Assembly (NCBI GenBank): GCA_039881145.1 | Contig: JAYKKI010000154.1 | Span: 590,745-654,744, forward strand | Direction: 5' to 3' | DNA from: Druceiella hillmani | Lineage: Eukaryota; Arthropoda; Insecta; Lepidoptera; Hepialidae | Length of the DNA stretch: 64,000 nt | Shown: one piece after another, positions 52,900-64,000 of the stretch | How the letters are laid out: each line of letters starts with the position of its first letter | How positions within the stretch are numbered: the stretch's first letter is position 1 | Translations under genes and position numbers: made by a program | The notes under the pieces: model-generated | What the model was told of the DNA's origin: nothing | The model's input: only the letters and a program-made list of their open reading frames with translations | The model's database searches: none

Positions 52900-55800
52900 G
52901 TACCTAGTTAAATTAATTTTTTTTTGGGCTGTCGTTAATATTTAATAAAAATCTCTATTGATGAATCTAATTAAATTAAAAAAAGGAGGAAAATTAAATA
53001 CTTAAACGAAATACTATTGTTTTAATGTTTGAAAGAAGGATATTTCCGATATTGTCCAGAAAATATAACTTAAGAAGTTATTAAAATAGATCCGACAGCA
53101 AATCTTTTTAATTTTCAAAATATTCATGACGTTCAAAATAACTTTTCCTTTCGTGTCCAGTGTTTCACCGGAGAGAATAAATTTTTGAAATTGAAATGGA
53201 AATTTGGAATAAAATTATTACAAAATGTAATATCAGTTTTTTTACTCTTAGATCTAATCGTTTTTATTTAACCTTTAAAACATAGATTTTTTTCACGCCC
53301 TTATCTCAAACAATGCAATTTGTCTAGTGTTAAAGACATTCGCTTGTCGCGCGTTCTGTACTTATAACTACGTCAAAACGGAGATAGTGTTTGTTGAAGT
53401 TATTTAGATTTGAACATGCAAATATATTAAATGCCTCATAGATAAATTCGTGAAAACTACCAAAAAGAAAAAAAGAACAAACATTTGTACATACACTCGA
53501 AAACCTAAATACTACTATTTGCTTAGCGCAGTTCGATAAAAAATAGGAATAGTGTTAACCAGAATTACTTTAAATTTTTTTGTTGTACTTATTTGCTGAA
53601 AATGTCAAAAATAAACCTTAAAAGTATTTTATTGGAATAAAACCCTAGAGAAAATTACATTCCAATTATATTTTAATACTTCGCGTTAATGGAGAACACT
53701 GCCAGCGTTTTGCTACCAAAAAACTCTTCGCTTGTAATTAAACTATGTGTGAAAAATGAATGCATAATGTTAACTTGGAGTTTTCTGTTAATGAAGTTGC
53801 CTTCATTGGTTTTATGACAATCTCGTTTACTAATTGTTATAAGAGTGTACTATTTGCAAAGTTACTTTTCTATTATTATTTTGCAAATATTTTATACGTT
53901 TGAAATTAGTTTTCGTTTTTACTTAAAATTATCGTCGGTAATTAATCAAAACTTACTTAAATTAACACATCCATTAGAGTTATTTTTTACGGTTTCCCTT
54001 TTTGCTAATGCGGTTCAACGGATTTGCCGCCTGCAATAATTTTGTTTGGACATTTTTTAATTCTTAGTACCACCAAAAATAGAATTTATATGGAAATTAT
54101 AAATGACGCCCTATTGTCTAGTAGGCGTAACAATCTATGCAGTGAAGGCATGAAAGTTTAAAATGTTAAAATAAAAAAAAATATTTTGTGTTGTTTCTAC
54201 CCGTCTTTGTTTTTTGTGGAAATAGTGCTAAGTAAAAGTTTTGTATTCAACATACTGACTAGCTACTAAACTGACTATAGGTTGAACAACTTAATCTAAA
54301 TAAGAGGCATAAGGTCGTCTCATCATATTTTTTTATATTTACGTCTTTCATTATTACTAAACAAAAATAAAGCAACAAATTTGAAATTTCAACGGTAAGT
54401 TTCATATTTTTCGATTAGAAAAGGTTTCTCTTGTTTCAGAAATTTTCTCTTGTTTATCGAAAAATTGGGAAAGGTTTAATTTCGTTTCGTAATTTCAATA
54501 CAAGTAATTATGAAAATAATATATCTTAAAAATAAATTGTAATCGCAAGAAAACTAAATTAAAGAGAAAATACGGAAAAAGTTTACTACCTAATTGTTCG
54601 AGAAATATATTTAATCTAGCTTGATAGTTATTTTCAGACTCGCTCTAGAAATGTGAGCAACTTTCCTGCAGCAGTCCTTGGTTTGGAATTTTTCCGCATT
54701 TGCTTCAATTATATCAAGCTCACTAGCTAATTTATTATGGAAATTGTTATGAATATTCACAGATAAAAATTATATTAAGATATCAACAGACTTTTTAGAC
54801 TGCCTCATTTACGTTATGTAAGTAAACAATTTTGGAGGATTCCAAAGCAACATCCGTTATAAATTTCCTTTTAAAAATCGAGTTCGTAAATATGGTCGTC
54901 ACTGATCTCTACTGATCGCTACACCGCTAATTTAATATATGGTTTGGTGTTTGAAAATTTTAATTTATATTTTCAAAATTGTGTTTAATGAATTAATGTA
55001 AATCATTAAAATTATTTTGGTAACATTTCTTTAGACTTAGATACTTGATACATGTACAGTTGAATTAAATTAATTAAATAATACTTTACCAATATCTGTG
55101 AATAAAAGTGATAAACGATTTTTTGCATGTACGTTCAAAATCATATGGTAAATGAAATAAATATTATAAATACGAATAACGTATATCTATTAACAGTTAT
55201 AAAACTCTTACTAATATTTAAAATCTATCTAAATGCTGTTATGTTACTTATATTTTTCAGAACTAGTTAGTTATCAATAGTTTGCTTTTTGCTTCATAAT
55301 TTTTTTCCATCATCTGTTTTATGTGATATTTGTTCATATCGTAATTGTAAATCAAATATAAATTTTGTGGCAATGAAGATAATTCATTAGATTTACATGG
55401 CATATACTTATTAATTAAAAAAATTCACGCTAATTGAGAAATATTCAATCGCACGTATTAGTTCCTCAATATTATTACACTGTGTTAACTTGTCATTTAA
55501 GCCAACCGTTTCAAATATGTATCTCTGAAATCTATATATTTCGTATTCTATTCTTTCTAACATGTGCTACATAACTTTCAGTAAATTAGCATTGAAATGA
55601 TCATATGTTTATATTTACTTGATTATTCCTTTTTTTAATCTTACTATTTATATTATGACATTATCAGTGCGTTGCCAGTAATTTCTTAGAAAATTAAAAC
55701 CGGTATAACTTGGAAGTAAGTTAGCCTCGAATCAATATGTATCAAATTGAAAAAGAAAGTCGCTTGCATTTTTTTCGAAAGAAAATTTATTATTCTGTTC

Positions 55801-56955
55801 TTATTATAAGATTAGAAAAATTAAATAGCAAATAATTTGAATTATTTCCTATTTTGGAAATTTAATTTATTTCATTAAAGGTTTTGCTAGATTCCTGGAA
55901 TTTCTCTATTCGTATTGTGAATTGGCTATTTCCGGTTTTCGGGATTCATTTCTTGTTAGTTTCTGTTTCTTTTAATTTAGTATGTTCGCCTGGTAACTAA
56001 TTTTTATTCAACATTTACCTACGTAAATAAAGACGTTATTTGGCATATTGATTCCTACATATGGCAAACAATAGTGTTTCCAGAAGCGTAACGTCTGTCC
56101 ACATAGATAGACAGGACGGTTTGTGAGCAATATTGGATGCCGGGTTTTCCATCCTCCGTAGACGGTTAACTCATTTTAACATTACTATATAAGTGACTTT
56201 TGTTTACTATTCGAGTGACTTTTGTTGACAAGTAACTCTTTTTTGCAAATTTTGGTAATTGAATAACAATTTTAAAAAGTATGGTTTACAATAAAACTAT
56301 TAATACGCTTAATATTTGGGTATAATGCCGAGCGAAATATGATCAAAGTCGTTCAAAAGTGAAAAATTAAACCACTCTTTTATTTTAAAAACTTATCACA
56401 TTGTAACCCGCTAAATCATATATAGGTATGTAAACATATATAGATATGTACATTTTTGTTCATGCTTCCATAACTTCAATCTGTTTGAACGTATAGGAGT
56501 GTTTATTTCTTGTAATTTCGTATTTTTTCGATTAGAAAAGGGTATTTTGTTATGTGCTCGAATCGGAGATATTTAATGTTGTCATTTAACTAATCTTGTA
56601 CTTGATTGTATTGTCACAATAACAACATTTTCAATTGGAACTTGTTTTTGTGTGAGTATAAAAAATCTTTTTAAAAAATTATCTATAAATGACGAAAAAA
56701 TATTTTGATCCACGGTGCTACGTTGCTTCTATCGATCCATCAACATTCGAGTGCTCGAATTCAAGCACTTTTATGGTTTTCTACATTTGGTATTTTAGTG
56801 GAAATTTTGTATATTTGCCTGTAAATATTTAGGTACATCGAGCTATTATCCCCCTTGAATGATTGTATCCCATTTCTGCAGTTTTTAATTCAAAAAATGT
56901 CAAAGGATTTAAAAGTTGGTGCCGCAAGAAAGTATTCATTTCATCAACGTCGGAT
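52900..56955. other. A+T-rich stretch, no supported gene
   Basis: No gene, RNA gene or repeat recognised over 4 kb. Only short ORFs occur here. Confidence 0.4.
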
Positions 56956-57268
56956 ATGTGTGCGTAATCATTGTACACCTGTTTATTTGGTACATAGTAT
57001 TGACCAGGTTTATAGCATCAATATATGTTTCCATATTAATTGTACGTACTTATCCGATACATATTCTTGACCAAGTTTACTGATCTTTTTTACCAACCTC
57101 GATTATGCATGCACAATCATTGTACACTTGTTTAGTCGGTACACAGTATTGACTAGGTTTATAGCATCAATATGCATATTAATTGTACCTATTTATCCGG
57201 TACATATTATTGATCAAGTTTACTTATCCCTTTTACCAACCTTGAATATGTATGCGTAATCATTGTAC
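56956..57268 (+). repeat. tandem repeat, about 149 bp unit of two related halves
   Basis: Unit 1 starts at 56956, unit 2 at 57105, and a partial unit 3 at 57248, each opening with 'atg.atgc.caatcattgtac' or close to it. Within a unit the two halves are themselves related ('ttatttggtacatagtattg' and 'cttatccgatacatattctt', both followed by 'gacca(g/a)gttta'). The array therefore grew from a subunit of about 75 bp, which was doubled and then amplified. An ORF reading into it from 56855 is probably fortuitous. Confidence 0.85.
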
Positions 57269-60060
57269 AAATTCATGATTAAATGGCCTTTAGTTTGAAA
57301 TTTGAATCAACCATAATACAAGGTAATTTCACTGATTGACATAGATAATAGTTCTCGAATCAAAGCCATCATTCAGTCGTGTGAAAGATGATGCGATAAT
57401 GACTGATGCGCTAAATATGAAATATATTGAAATTAGTCGTCAATCACGATTTAATTTTAACAAATATCTATGATGTCTTTGATACTATCTAGGATGCGTG
57501 GTATTTAGATTCAAATATTCTCTCTAAATAAAAATTCACTTCTTGAATTCTTATCGCCTAGAAAATATGAATTTATGACTCTGTCAAAGTTTGTTTCCCA
57601 CCGCTAAAAGAAAACCAAAATTCCAACTGAAATTATAAGCTAATATTACGTAATTACAGGGTGAGTTTAAAGTCCAAACAAAAATTCATGTATTTCGATA
57701 TATTAAAAAGAGTAGATATAGGAACGAGCATCTTTCGATATAAACAATACGTGAATATTTATTTATAACAATTATAAACATTTTACACTTAAAAATCTGC
57801 TAACGGTTGTAGTTTTTTTGCCAATCGAATAACTAACGATAGACAAAAATTTTCTTTCTGATGAGCTAGTTAATTTCTTTTGTTGATAGAAATAAAGTAA
57901 CTAAAAACGTGAGAGATACATAGTCGACGAGAATAGATACAGGAAAACTTTCACCGCTTATAAGCCTTTCGTGTATCTTTATTATTTACTTGCGATCTGA
58001 TGCAAAATTCTATTTTTACAGCAAATTAACGCCAACGTCACTATAACCTTTACCCTGCTGGTCAAATAATAAAATTATTTTTACATATTTTTGATCTATT
58101 TTCTACATTATTAAAGCGATAAATTAAATTTTAAAATAAAATTGCGTGTCCTGCGAAGTTCTAGATTGACCCAAGGTTATTCATTTGCTATAACTCTCTG
58201 TTCTCAAATTTAAATATACATTTGTATGCTCTGTGAGAAATGACCTACAAAATATAAATGTGATCGAATTTTGAAACCATCTTCAGCCTACAGTTTGTTT
58301 TGTTGTATGGAATAGAATACGCAAATAAAATCATTTGTTAAAGTAATACAAAACATTTCTATAAAATATCTCAGAATATGAATAAACAGAAATGCATTTA
58401 TATAGCATAGAATACAAGTGTGCTTAATAAAAGATACGTTACTGTATTATATATCTTTAAGTTGTTTCTAGAAAAATACATAAGATTATTTTGTTTAAAT
58501 ACAAAGTAATTGTATAATTTGTAGCGACACTCTATGTAACACAGTACCGTCCAGAAATATGGAATGGGTTCTCACCTTCTCTCTACGGTGGAGCGTTCTG
58601 TAGGATGCTACTGCTGTCTGTTTATCCTCATAAAAACATCAGAGTTTTTCTCGTATATGCTGATGAACATTTTACATTCCTATTAGATTGGAAAATTACT
58701 GAAAACAGTTTTGTAAAACATAATATCGCATCATTTATTAAAGAGTAATTTTCATGTCTGTCTATACTTTTATATTAGACTCAGGTTCTCATATCCGAAA
58801 TAAAGACATTTTATTCCTGAAAGTAAAATAAAACTCTTTTTACATCGACTATTTTTGAGAAGAATTTTGACAGTGTTTAGTCAGAAAATAAATCTGTGAA
58901 TTAAATTTTTGAAATACAACAAATATCACATGTACCGTGTGCAGAATTTTTACGTTGCAGATCTATGTACAGAATTTACGTTTTGAAATAATTAAGAATA
59001 CAGTTTTTGCTTTGAAATAGTTTCAAAGTATTGTGGTGGAAAACACCATCGTAACATGTGTTATCAAAAGTAGGAAACCCAACTTACAATAGGACTAGAG
59101 AATGTCCCCTGAAAACTATGCAAACATCTATATATGGAACTTAAATACAAATCAATATACTCTTTCAAAGTTCGATGAATACTAAAATATAATGATTTTT
59201 TATCTATAGAAAAAAAAATTTCGAACTGTTTTTCTGAATTAAAATCTAAATACAGGATTTCTTAAAATATTGAAAACTGAGACAAATATGAAGTTCTACC
59301 AAATTTGCAATTTAATACGAAATTAAAACCAATGTAGCCCAAAGCAAAATTTACAACATCGCAGTCAAATTGTACTAAATAGGTTGAAAAGAAATAAATA
59401 ATGCTGGCGTTTCTCGCAAGATTGAATTTATCGCTTAGAAGTTAAACTTGGGCGGGGAATGTTATTAACGACACTAATTTTAATTACTTTCTCCTAGCAA
59501 CTCCATTCGTTACATCTTGGTTTGTTAATTGTTCTCAATATTATCCGTGGGTATATTATCCCTCAACTTTGCAAGTATTCTACTGAAAATTAACTGTAAA
59601 TCTTATTTACTTTACGTTGCTTTGATATATGGAGTATTGCTCGAATATTTTTATGATTAGTTCTAAAAAAGATGGTCTCTACGTTGAATAGTTCAAGAGA
59701 ACTCAATTATAAATAACAAAGAAAAAATCTGTACTAACAATATAATTTCTTAAAATCATTCGAGCGTTTAATTGTGTGTAATAATTGGTGCCTGTACATG
59801 ATTTACCATTTGATGGTATAAATTTACCATTTCTTTTTAACAGAAGGATATAGCTATATTATCACGAATACAATATGGCATCAATAGTTGTTTTTATTTT
59901 GAAATTTTTATTTAGAAGTGTGCAGTCATTATGTTGAAATAAAAAATTTTCCCAATCGAATGGTTAGAGATAAGAAATACTGATGGTTGAAAATAAAAAA
60001 TTCAATTGAAGCGTGACCACAATTGTTTCATTAATATAAATATATTAATAAAAAAGAAGG

Positions 60061-60267
60061 ATGCCAACATCACGGCCCCAAGACTATAAAAGTTTCAGTA
60101 CATCGACTAACTCATACGACTATAGCCTGTTTACTCAATTCCGGGTAAGCTCAGGTCAAAAGATTATTGTGTGGCTGATGAGAGGAAAACCAACACTATT
60201 TGCGATATTTACCAGTTACAGTCAAAATATGACAATTGCAAGCTACAAACGGAAAAGGCCAGAATAA
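60061..60267 (+). pseudogene. frameshifted copy of the palindrome 2 ORF
   Basis: From ATG it matches the right-arm ORF for about 45 residues (MPTSRPQDYKSFSTSTNSYD and onward to MRGKPT). One missing base near 60196 then shifts the frame and it ends after 68 codons. In the restored frame the right arm continues to a charged C terminus. The segment is GC-richer than its surroundings. A donor-like 'ccgg|gtaagc' at about 60143 raises the alternative that only the first 28 codons are an exon. The one-base difference may be a true mutation or a consensus error in a homopolymer-poor spot; I cannot tell. Function unknown. Confidence 0.3.
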
Positions 60268-60456
60268 GCAAACGCGATGTTAAATAGTAATATAATTTTT
60301 TTTATAACAATTCTAAGTTCTTTATTCAATTAAAGATGAATACAAAATAACGCCACAACATATATCAAATATTTTAAAATTTTTTAAATGCAATAGTTCA
60401 GAAAACGTGAAAAAAACTAAGATTTCTTAATTATGCGTTTTATTTTATTTTCTGAT

Positions 60457-60513
60457 GAAAATATACCAAAAATATAATATGCTAGTGGCATACTATATTT
60501 TTGGTATATTTTC
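60457..60513. repeat. inverted repeat, 26 bp stem, left arm of palindrome 2
   Basis: Arms 60457-60482 and 60488-60513 match at 25 of 26 positions with a 5 nt loop. It lies 43 bp from the inner edge of the arm and is mirrored at about 60993-61049. Confidence 0.9.
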
Positions 60514-60556
60514 GTAAACTAGCTTAAAACGGAATTTTTAATGTTAGGAATATAAA

Positions 60557-60949
<393 letters not shown>

Positions 60950-60992
60950 TTTATATTCCTAACATTAAAAATTCCGTTTTAAGCTAGTTTAC

Positions 60993-61049
60993 GAAAATAT
61001 ACCAAAAATATAGTATGCCACTAGCATATTATATTTTTGGTATATTTTC
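60993..61049. repeat. inverted repeat, 26 bp stem, right arm copy
   Basis: Mirror of 60457-60513, with the same single mismatch. Confidence 0.9.
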
Positions 61050-61216
61050 ATCAGAAAATAAATAAAACGCATAATTAAGAAATCTTAGTTTTTTCACGTT
61101 TTCTGAACTATTGCATTTAAAAAATTTTAAAATATTTGATATATGTTGTGGCGTTATTTTGTATTCATCTTTAATTGAATAAAGAACTTAGAATTGTTAT
61201 AAAAAAAATTATATTA

Positions 61217-61444
61217 CTATTTAACATCGCGTTTGCTTATTCTGGCCTTTTCCGTTTGTAGCTTGCAATTGTCATATTTTGACTGTAACTGGTAAATATC
61301 GCAAATATGTGTTGGTTTTCCTCTCATCAGCCACACAATAATCTTTTGACCTGAGCTTACCCGGAATTGAGTAAACAGGCTATAGTCGTATGAGTTAGTC
61401 GATGTACTGAAACTTTTATAGTCTTGGGGCCGTGATGTTGGCAT
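61217..61444 (-). CDS. 75-codon ORF in palindrome 2, unrecognised
   Basis: ATG-started on the minus strand. The N-terminal half is Ser/Thr/Tyr-rich (MPTSRPQDYKSFSTSTNSYD) and the C-terminal 25 residues are strongly charged (QLQSKYDNCKLQTEKARISK), compatible with a short helix or coiled coil. There is no signal peptide or domain I know. Base composition is distinctly GC-richer than the flanks. The inverted copy at 60061 carries a one-base deletion that destroys the C terminus. The context before the ATG is A-rich (aaaaagaaggATG) with no TATA/initiator pair. It could be a small gene, a transposon relic or chance. Confidence 0.3.
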   Translation of the reverse strand: MPTSRPQDYKSFSTSTNSYDYSLFTQFRVSSGQKIIVWLMRGKPTHICDIYQLQSKYDNCKLQTEKARISKRDVK

Positions 61445-64000
61445 CCTTCTTTTTTATTAATATATTTATATTAATGAAACAATTGTGGTCACGCTTCAAT
61501 TGAATTTTTTATTTTCAACCATCAGTATTTCTTATCTCTAACCATTCGATTGGGAAAATTTTTTATTTCAACATAATGACTGCACACTTCTAAATAAAAA
61601 TTTCAAAATAAAAACAACTATTGATGCCATATTGTATTCGTGATAATATAGCTATATCCTTCTGTTAAAAAGAAATGGTAAATTTATACCATCAAATGGT
61701 AAAATCATGTACAGGCACCAATTATTACACACAATTAAACGCTCGAATGATTTTAAGAAATTATATTGTTAGTACAGATTTTTTCTTTGTTATTTATAAT
61801 TGAGTTCTCTTGAACTATTCAACGTAGAGACCATCTTTTTTAGAACTAATCATAAAAATATTCGAGCAATACTCCATATATCAAAGCAACGTAAAGTAAA
61901 TAAGATTTACAGTTAATTTTCAGTAGAATACTTGCAAAGTTGAGGGATAATATACCCACGGATAATATTGAGAACAATTAACAAACCAAGATGTAACGAA
62001 TGGAGTTGCTAGGAGAAAGTAATTAAAATTAGTGTCGTTAATAACATTCCCCGCCCAAGTTTAACTTCTAAGCGATAAATTCAATCTTGCGAGAAACGCC
62101 AGCATTATTTATTTCTTTTCAACCTATTTAGTACAATTTGACTGCGATGTTGTAAATTTTGCTTTGGGCTACATTGGTTTTAATTTCGTATTAAATTGCA
62201 AATTTGGTAGAACTTCATATTTGTCTCAGTTTTCAATATTTTAAGAAATCCTGTATTTAGATTTTAATTCAGAAAAACAGTTCGAAATTTTTTTTTCTAT
62301 AGATAAAAAATCATTATATTTTAGTATTCATCGAACTTTTGAAAGAGTATATTGATTTGTATTTAAGTTCCATATATAGATGTTTGCATAGTTTTCAGGG
62401 GACATTCTCTAGTCCTATTGTAAGTTGGGTTTCCTACTTTTGATAACACATGTTACGATGGTGTTTTCCACCACAATACTTTGAAACTATTTCAAAGCAA
62501 AAACTGTATTCTTAATTATTTCAAAACGTAAATTCTGTACATAGATCTGCAACGTAAAAATTCTGCACACGGTACATGTGATATTTGTTGTATTTCAAAA
62601 ATTTAATTCACAGATTTATTTTCTGACTAAACACTGTCAAAATTCTTCTCAAAAATAGTCGATGTAAAAAGAGTTTTATTTTACTTTCAGGAATAAAATG
62701 TCTTTATTTCGGATATGAGAACCTGAGTCTAATATAAAAGTATAGACAGACATGAAAATTACTCTTTAATAAATGATGCGATATTATGTTTTACAAAACT
62801 GTTTTCAGTAATTTTCCAATCTAATAGGAATGTAAAATGTTCATCAGCATATACGAGAAAAACTCTGATGTTTTTATGAGGATAAACAGACAGCAGTAGC
62901 ATCCTACAGAACGCTCCACCGTAGAGAGAAGGTGAGAACCCATTCCATATTTCTGGACGGTACTGTGTTACATAGAGTGTCGCTACAAATTATACAATTA
63001 CTTTGTATTTAAACAAAGTAATCTTATGTATTTTTCTAGAAACAACTTAAAGATATATAATACAGTAACGTATCTTTTATTAAGCACACTTGTATTCTAT
63101 GCTATATAAATGCATTTCTGTTTATTCATATTCTGAGATATTTTATAGAAATGTTTTGTATTACTTTAACAAATGATTTTATTTGCGTATTCTATTCCAT
63201 ACAACAAAACAAACTGTAGGCTGAAGATGGTTTCAAAATTCGATCACATTTATATTTTGTAGGTCATTTCTCACAGAGCATACAAATGTATATTTAAATT
63301 TGAGAACAGAGAGTTATAGCAAATGAATAACCTTGGGTCAATCTAGAACTTCGCAGGACACGCAATTTTATTTTAAAATTTAATTTATCGCTTTAATAAT
63401 GTAGAAAATAGATCAAAAATATGTAAAAATAATTTTATTATTTGACCAGCAGGGTAAAGGTTATAGTGACGTTGGCGTTAATTTGCTGTAAAAATAGAAT
63501 TTTGCATCAGATCGCAAGTAAATAATAAAGATACACGAAAGGCTTATAAGCGGTGAAAGTTTTCCTGTATCTATTCTCGTCGACTATGTATCTCTCACGT
63601 TTTTAGTTACTTTATTTCTATCAACAAAAGAAATTAACTAGCTCATCAGAAAGAAAATTTTTGTCTATCGTTAGTTATTCGATTGGCAAAAAAACTACAA
63701 CCGTTAGCAGATTTTTAAGTGTAAAATGTTTATAATTGTTATAAATAAATATTCACGTATTGTTTATATCGAAAGATGCTCGTTCCTATATCTACTCTTT
63801 TTAATATATCGAAATACATGAATTTTTGTTTGGACTTTAAACTCACCCTGTAATTACGTAATATTAGCTTATAATTTCAGTTGGAATTTTGGTTTTCTTT
63901 TAGCGGTGGGAAACAAACTTTGACAGAGTCATAAATTCATATTTTCTAGGCGATAAGAATTCAAGAAGTGAATTTTTATTTAGAGAGAATATTTGAATCT

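Larger units (their letters stand above)
57507..60556 (+). repeat. left arm of giant inverted repeat (palindrome 2)
   Basis: Reverse-complementary to 60950-64000, with paired coordinates summing to 121505-121507. The outer limit is unknown because the partner arm runs off the window; 57507 is only the base that pairs with 64000. Most differences I found are single-base length changes in homopolymers (for example at about 59170, 59804 and 60440), plus at least one T/C substitution near 58490. Confidence 0.97.
60950..64000 (-). repeat. right arm of palindrome 2, running off the window
   Basis: Inverted copy of 57507-60556, still fully matched at the last base of the window, so the palindrome extends beyond it. 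A GC-richer patch shared by both arms (58550-58640 and about 62865-62957) has no clear open frame. Confidence 0.97.

Noticed and set aside
58260..58300. Further hammerhead motif on the minus strand ('ggctgaagatgg')
   Set aside because: The CTGAAGA word is present but no stem II and no GAAA follow at the right place.

Overview
This window is eukaryotic nuclear DNA, very A+T-rich, with no long open reading frame, no operon-like layout and no confidently identified intact gene. Several repeats recall insect genomes: a decayed repeat beginning 'agggtttcgtacctcaa' (about 39998-40480), two tRNA-derived SINE-like cores (17090-17165 and 44086-44165), a retroposon-like tail (48940-49080) and a P-superfamily transposase remnant (42631-42891). 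An insect, or at least an arthropod, is the best guess; I cannot name an order.

Layout. 1-20 kb is gene-poor sequence with (TA)n, (GT)n and (CA)n microsatellites, a diverged duplicated block (about 1255-1900 and 7770-8485), small tandem duplications and short perfect hairpins. At 20061-20155 there is a convincing core promoter (TATA box, insect-type initiator, ATG, GTAAGT donor). 185 bp further on begins a giant inverted repeat: left arm about 20241-25877, unique spacer 25878-26186, right arm 26187 to about 31785, each arm about 5.6 kb and about 99% identical by spot checks. A second TATA+initiator pair lies inside each arm and points towards the spacer, so the locus could make long hairpin or double-stranded RNA. 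32-57 kb is again gene-poor but holds many short hairpins, long (TA)n arrays, old transposon pieces and a small dispersed repeat carrying a hammerhead-ribozyme-like motif (39.3, 42.9 and 46.4 kb). From 57507 to the window end is a second giant inverted repeat (left arm 57507-60556, spacer 60557-60949, right arm 60950 to beyond 64000). Its arms carry a short ORF that is intact in one copy and frameshifted in the other.

The unifying theme is inverted duplication at every scale: stems of 13-30 bp with 0-60 nt loops, a 145 bp foldback, and two kilobase-scale palindromes. The most interesting candidates are the promoter-linked 11.5 kb palindrome and the hammerhead-bearing repeat family. Protein-coding calls are tentative; most short ORFs are expected by chance or come from (TA)n arrays read as Tyr-Ile.
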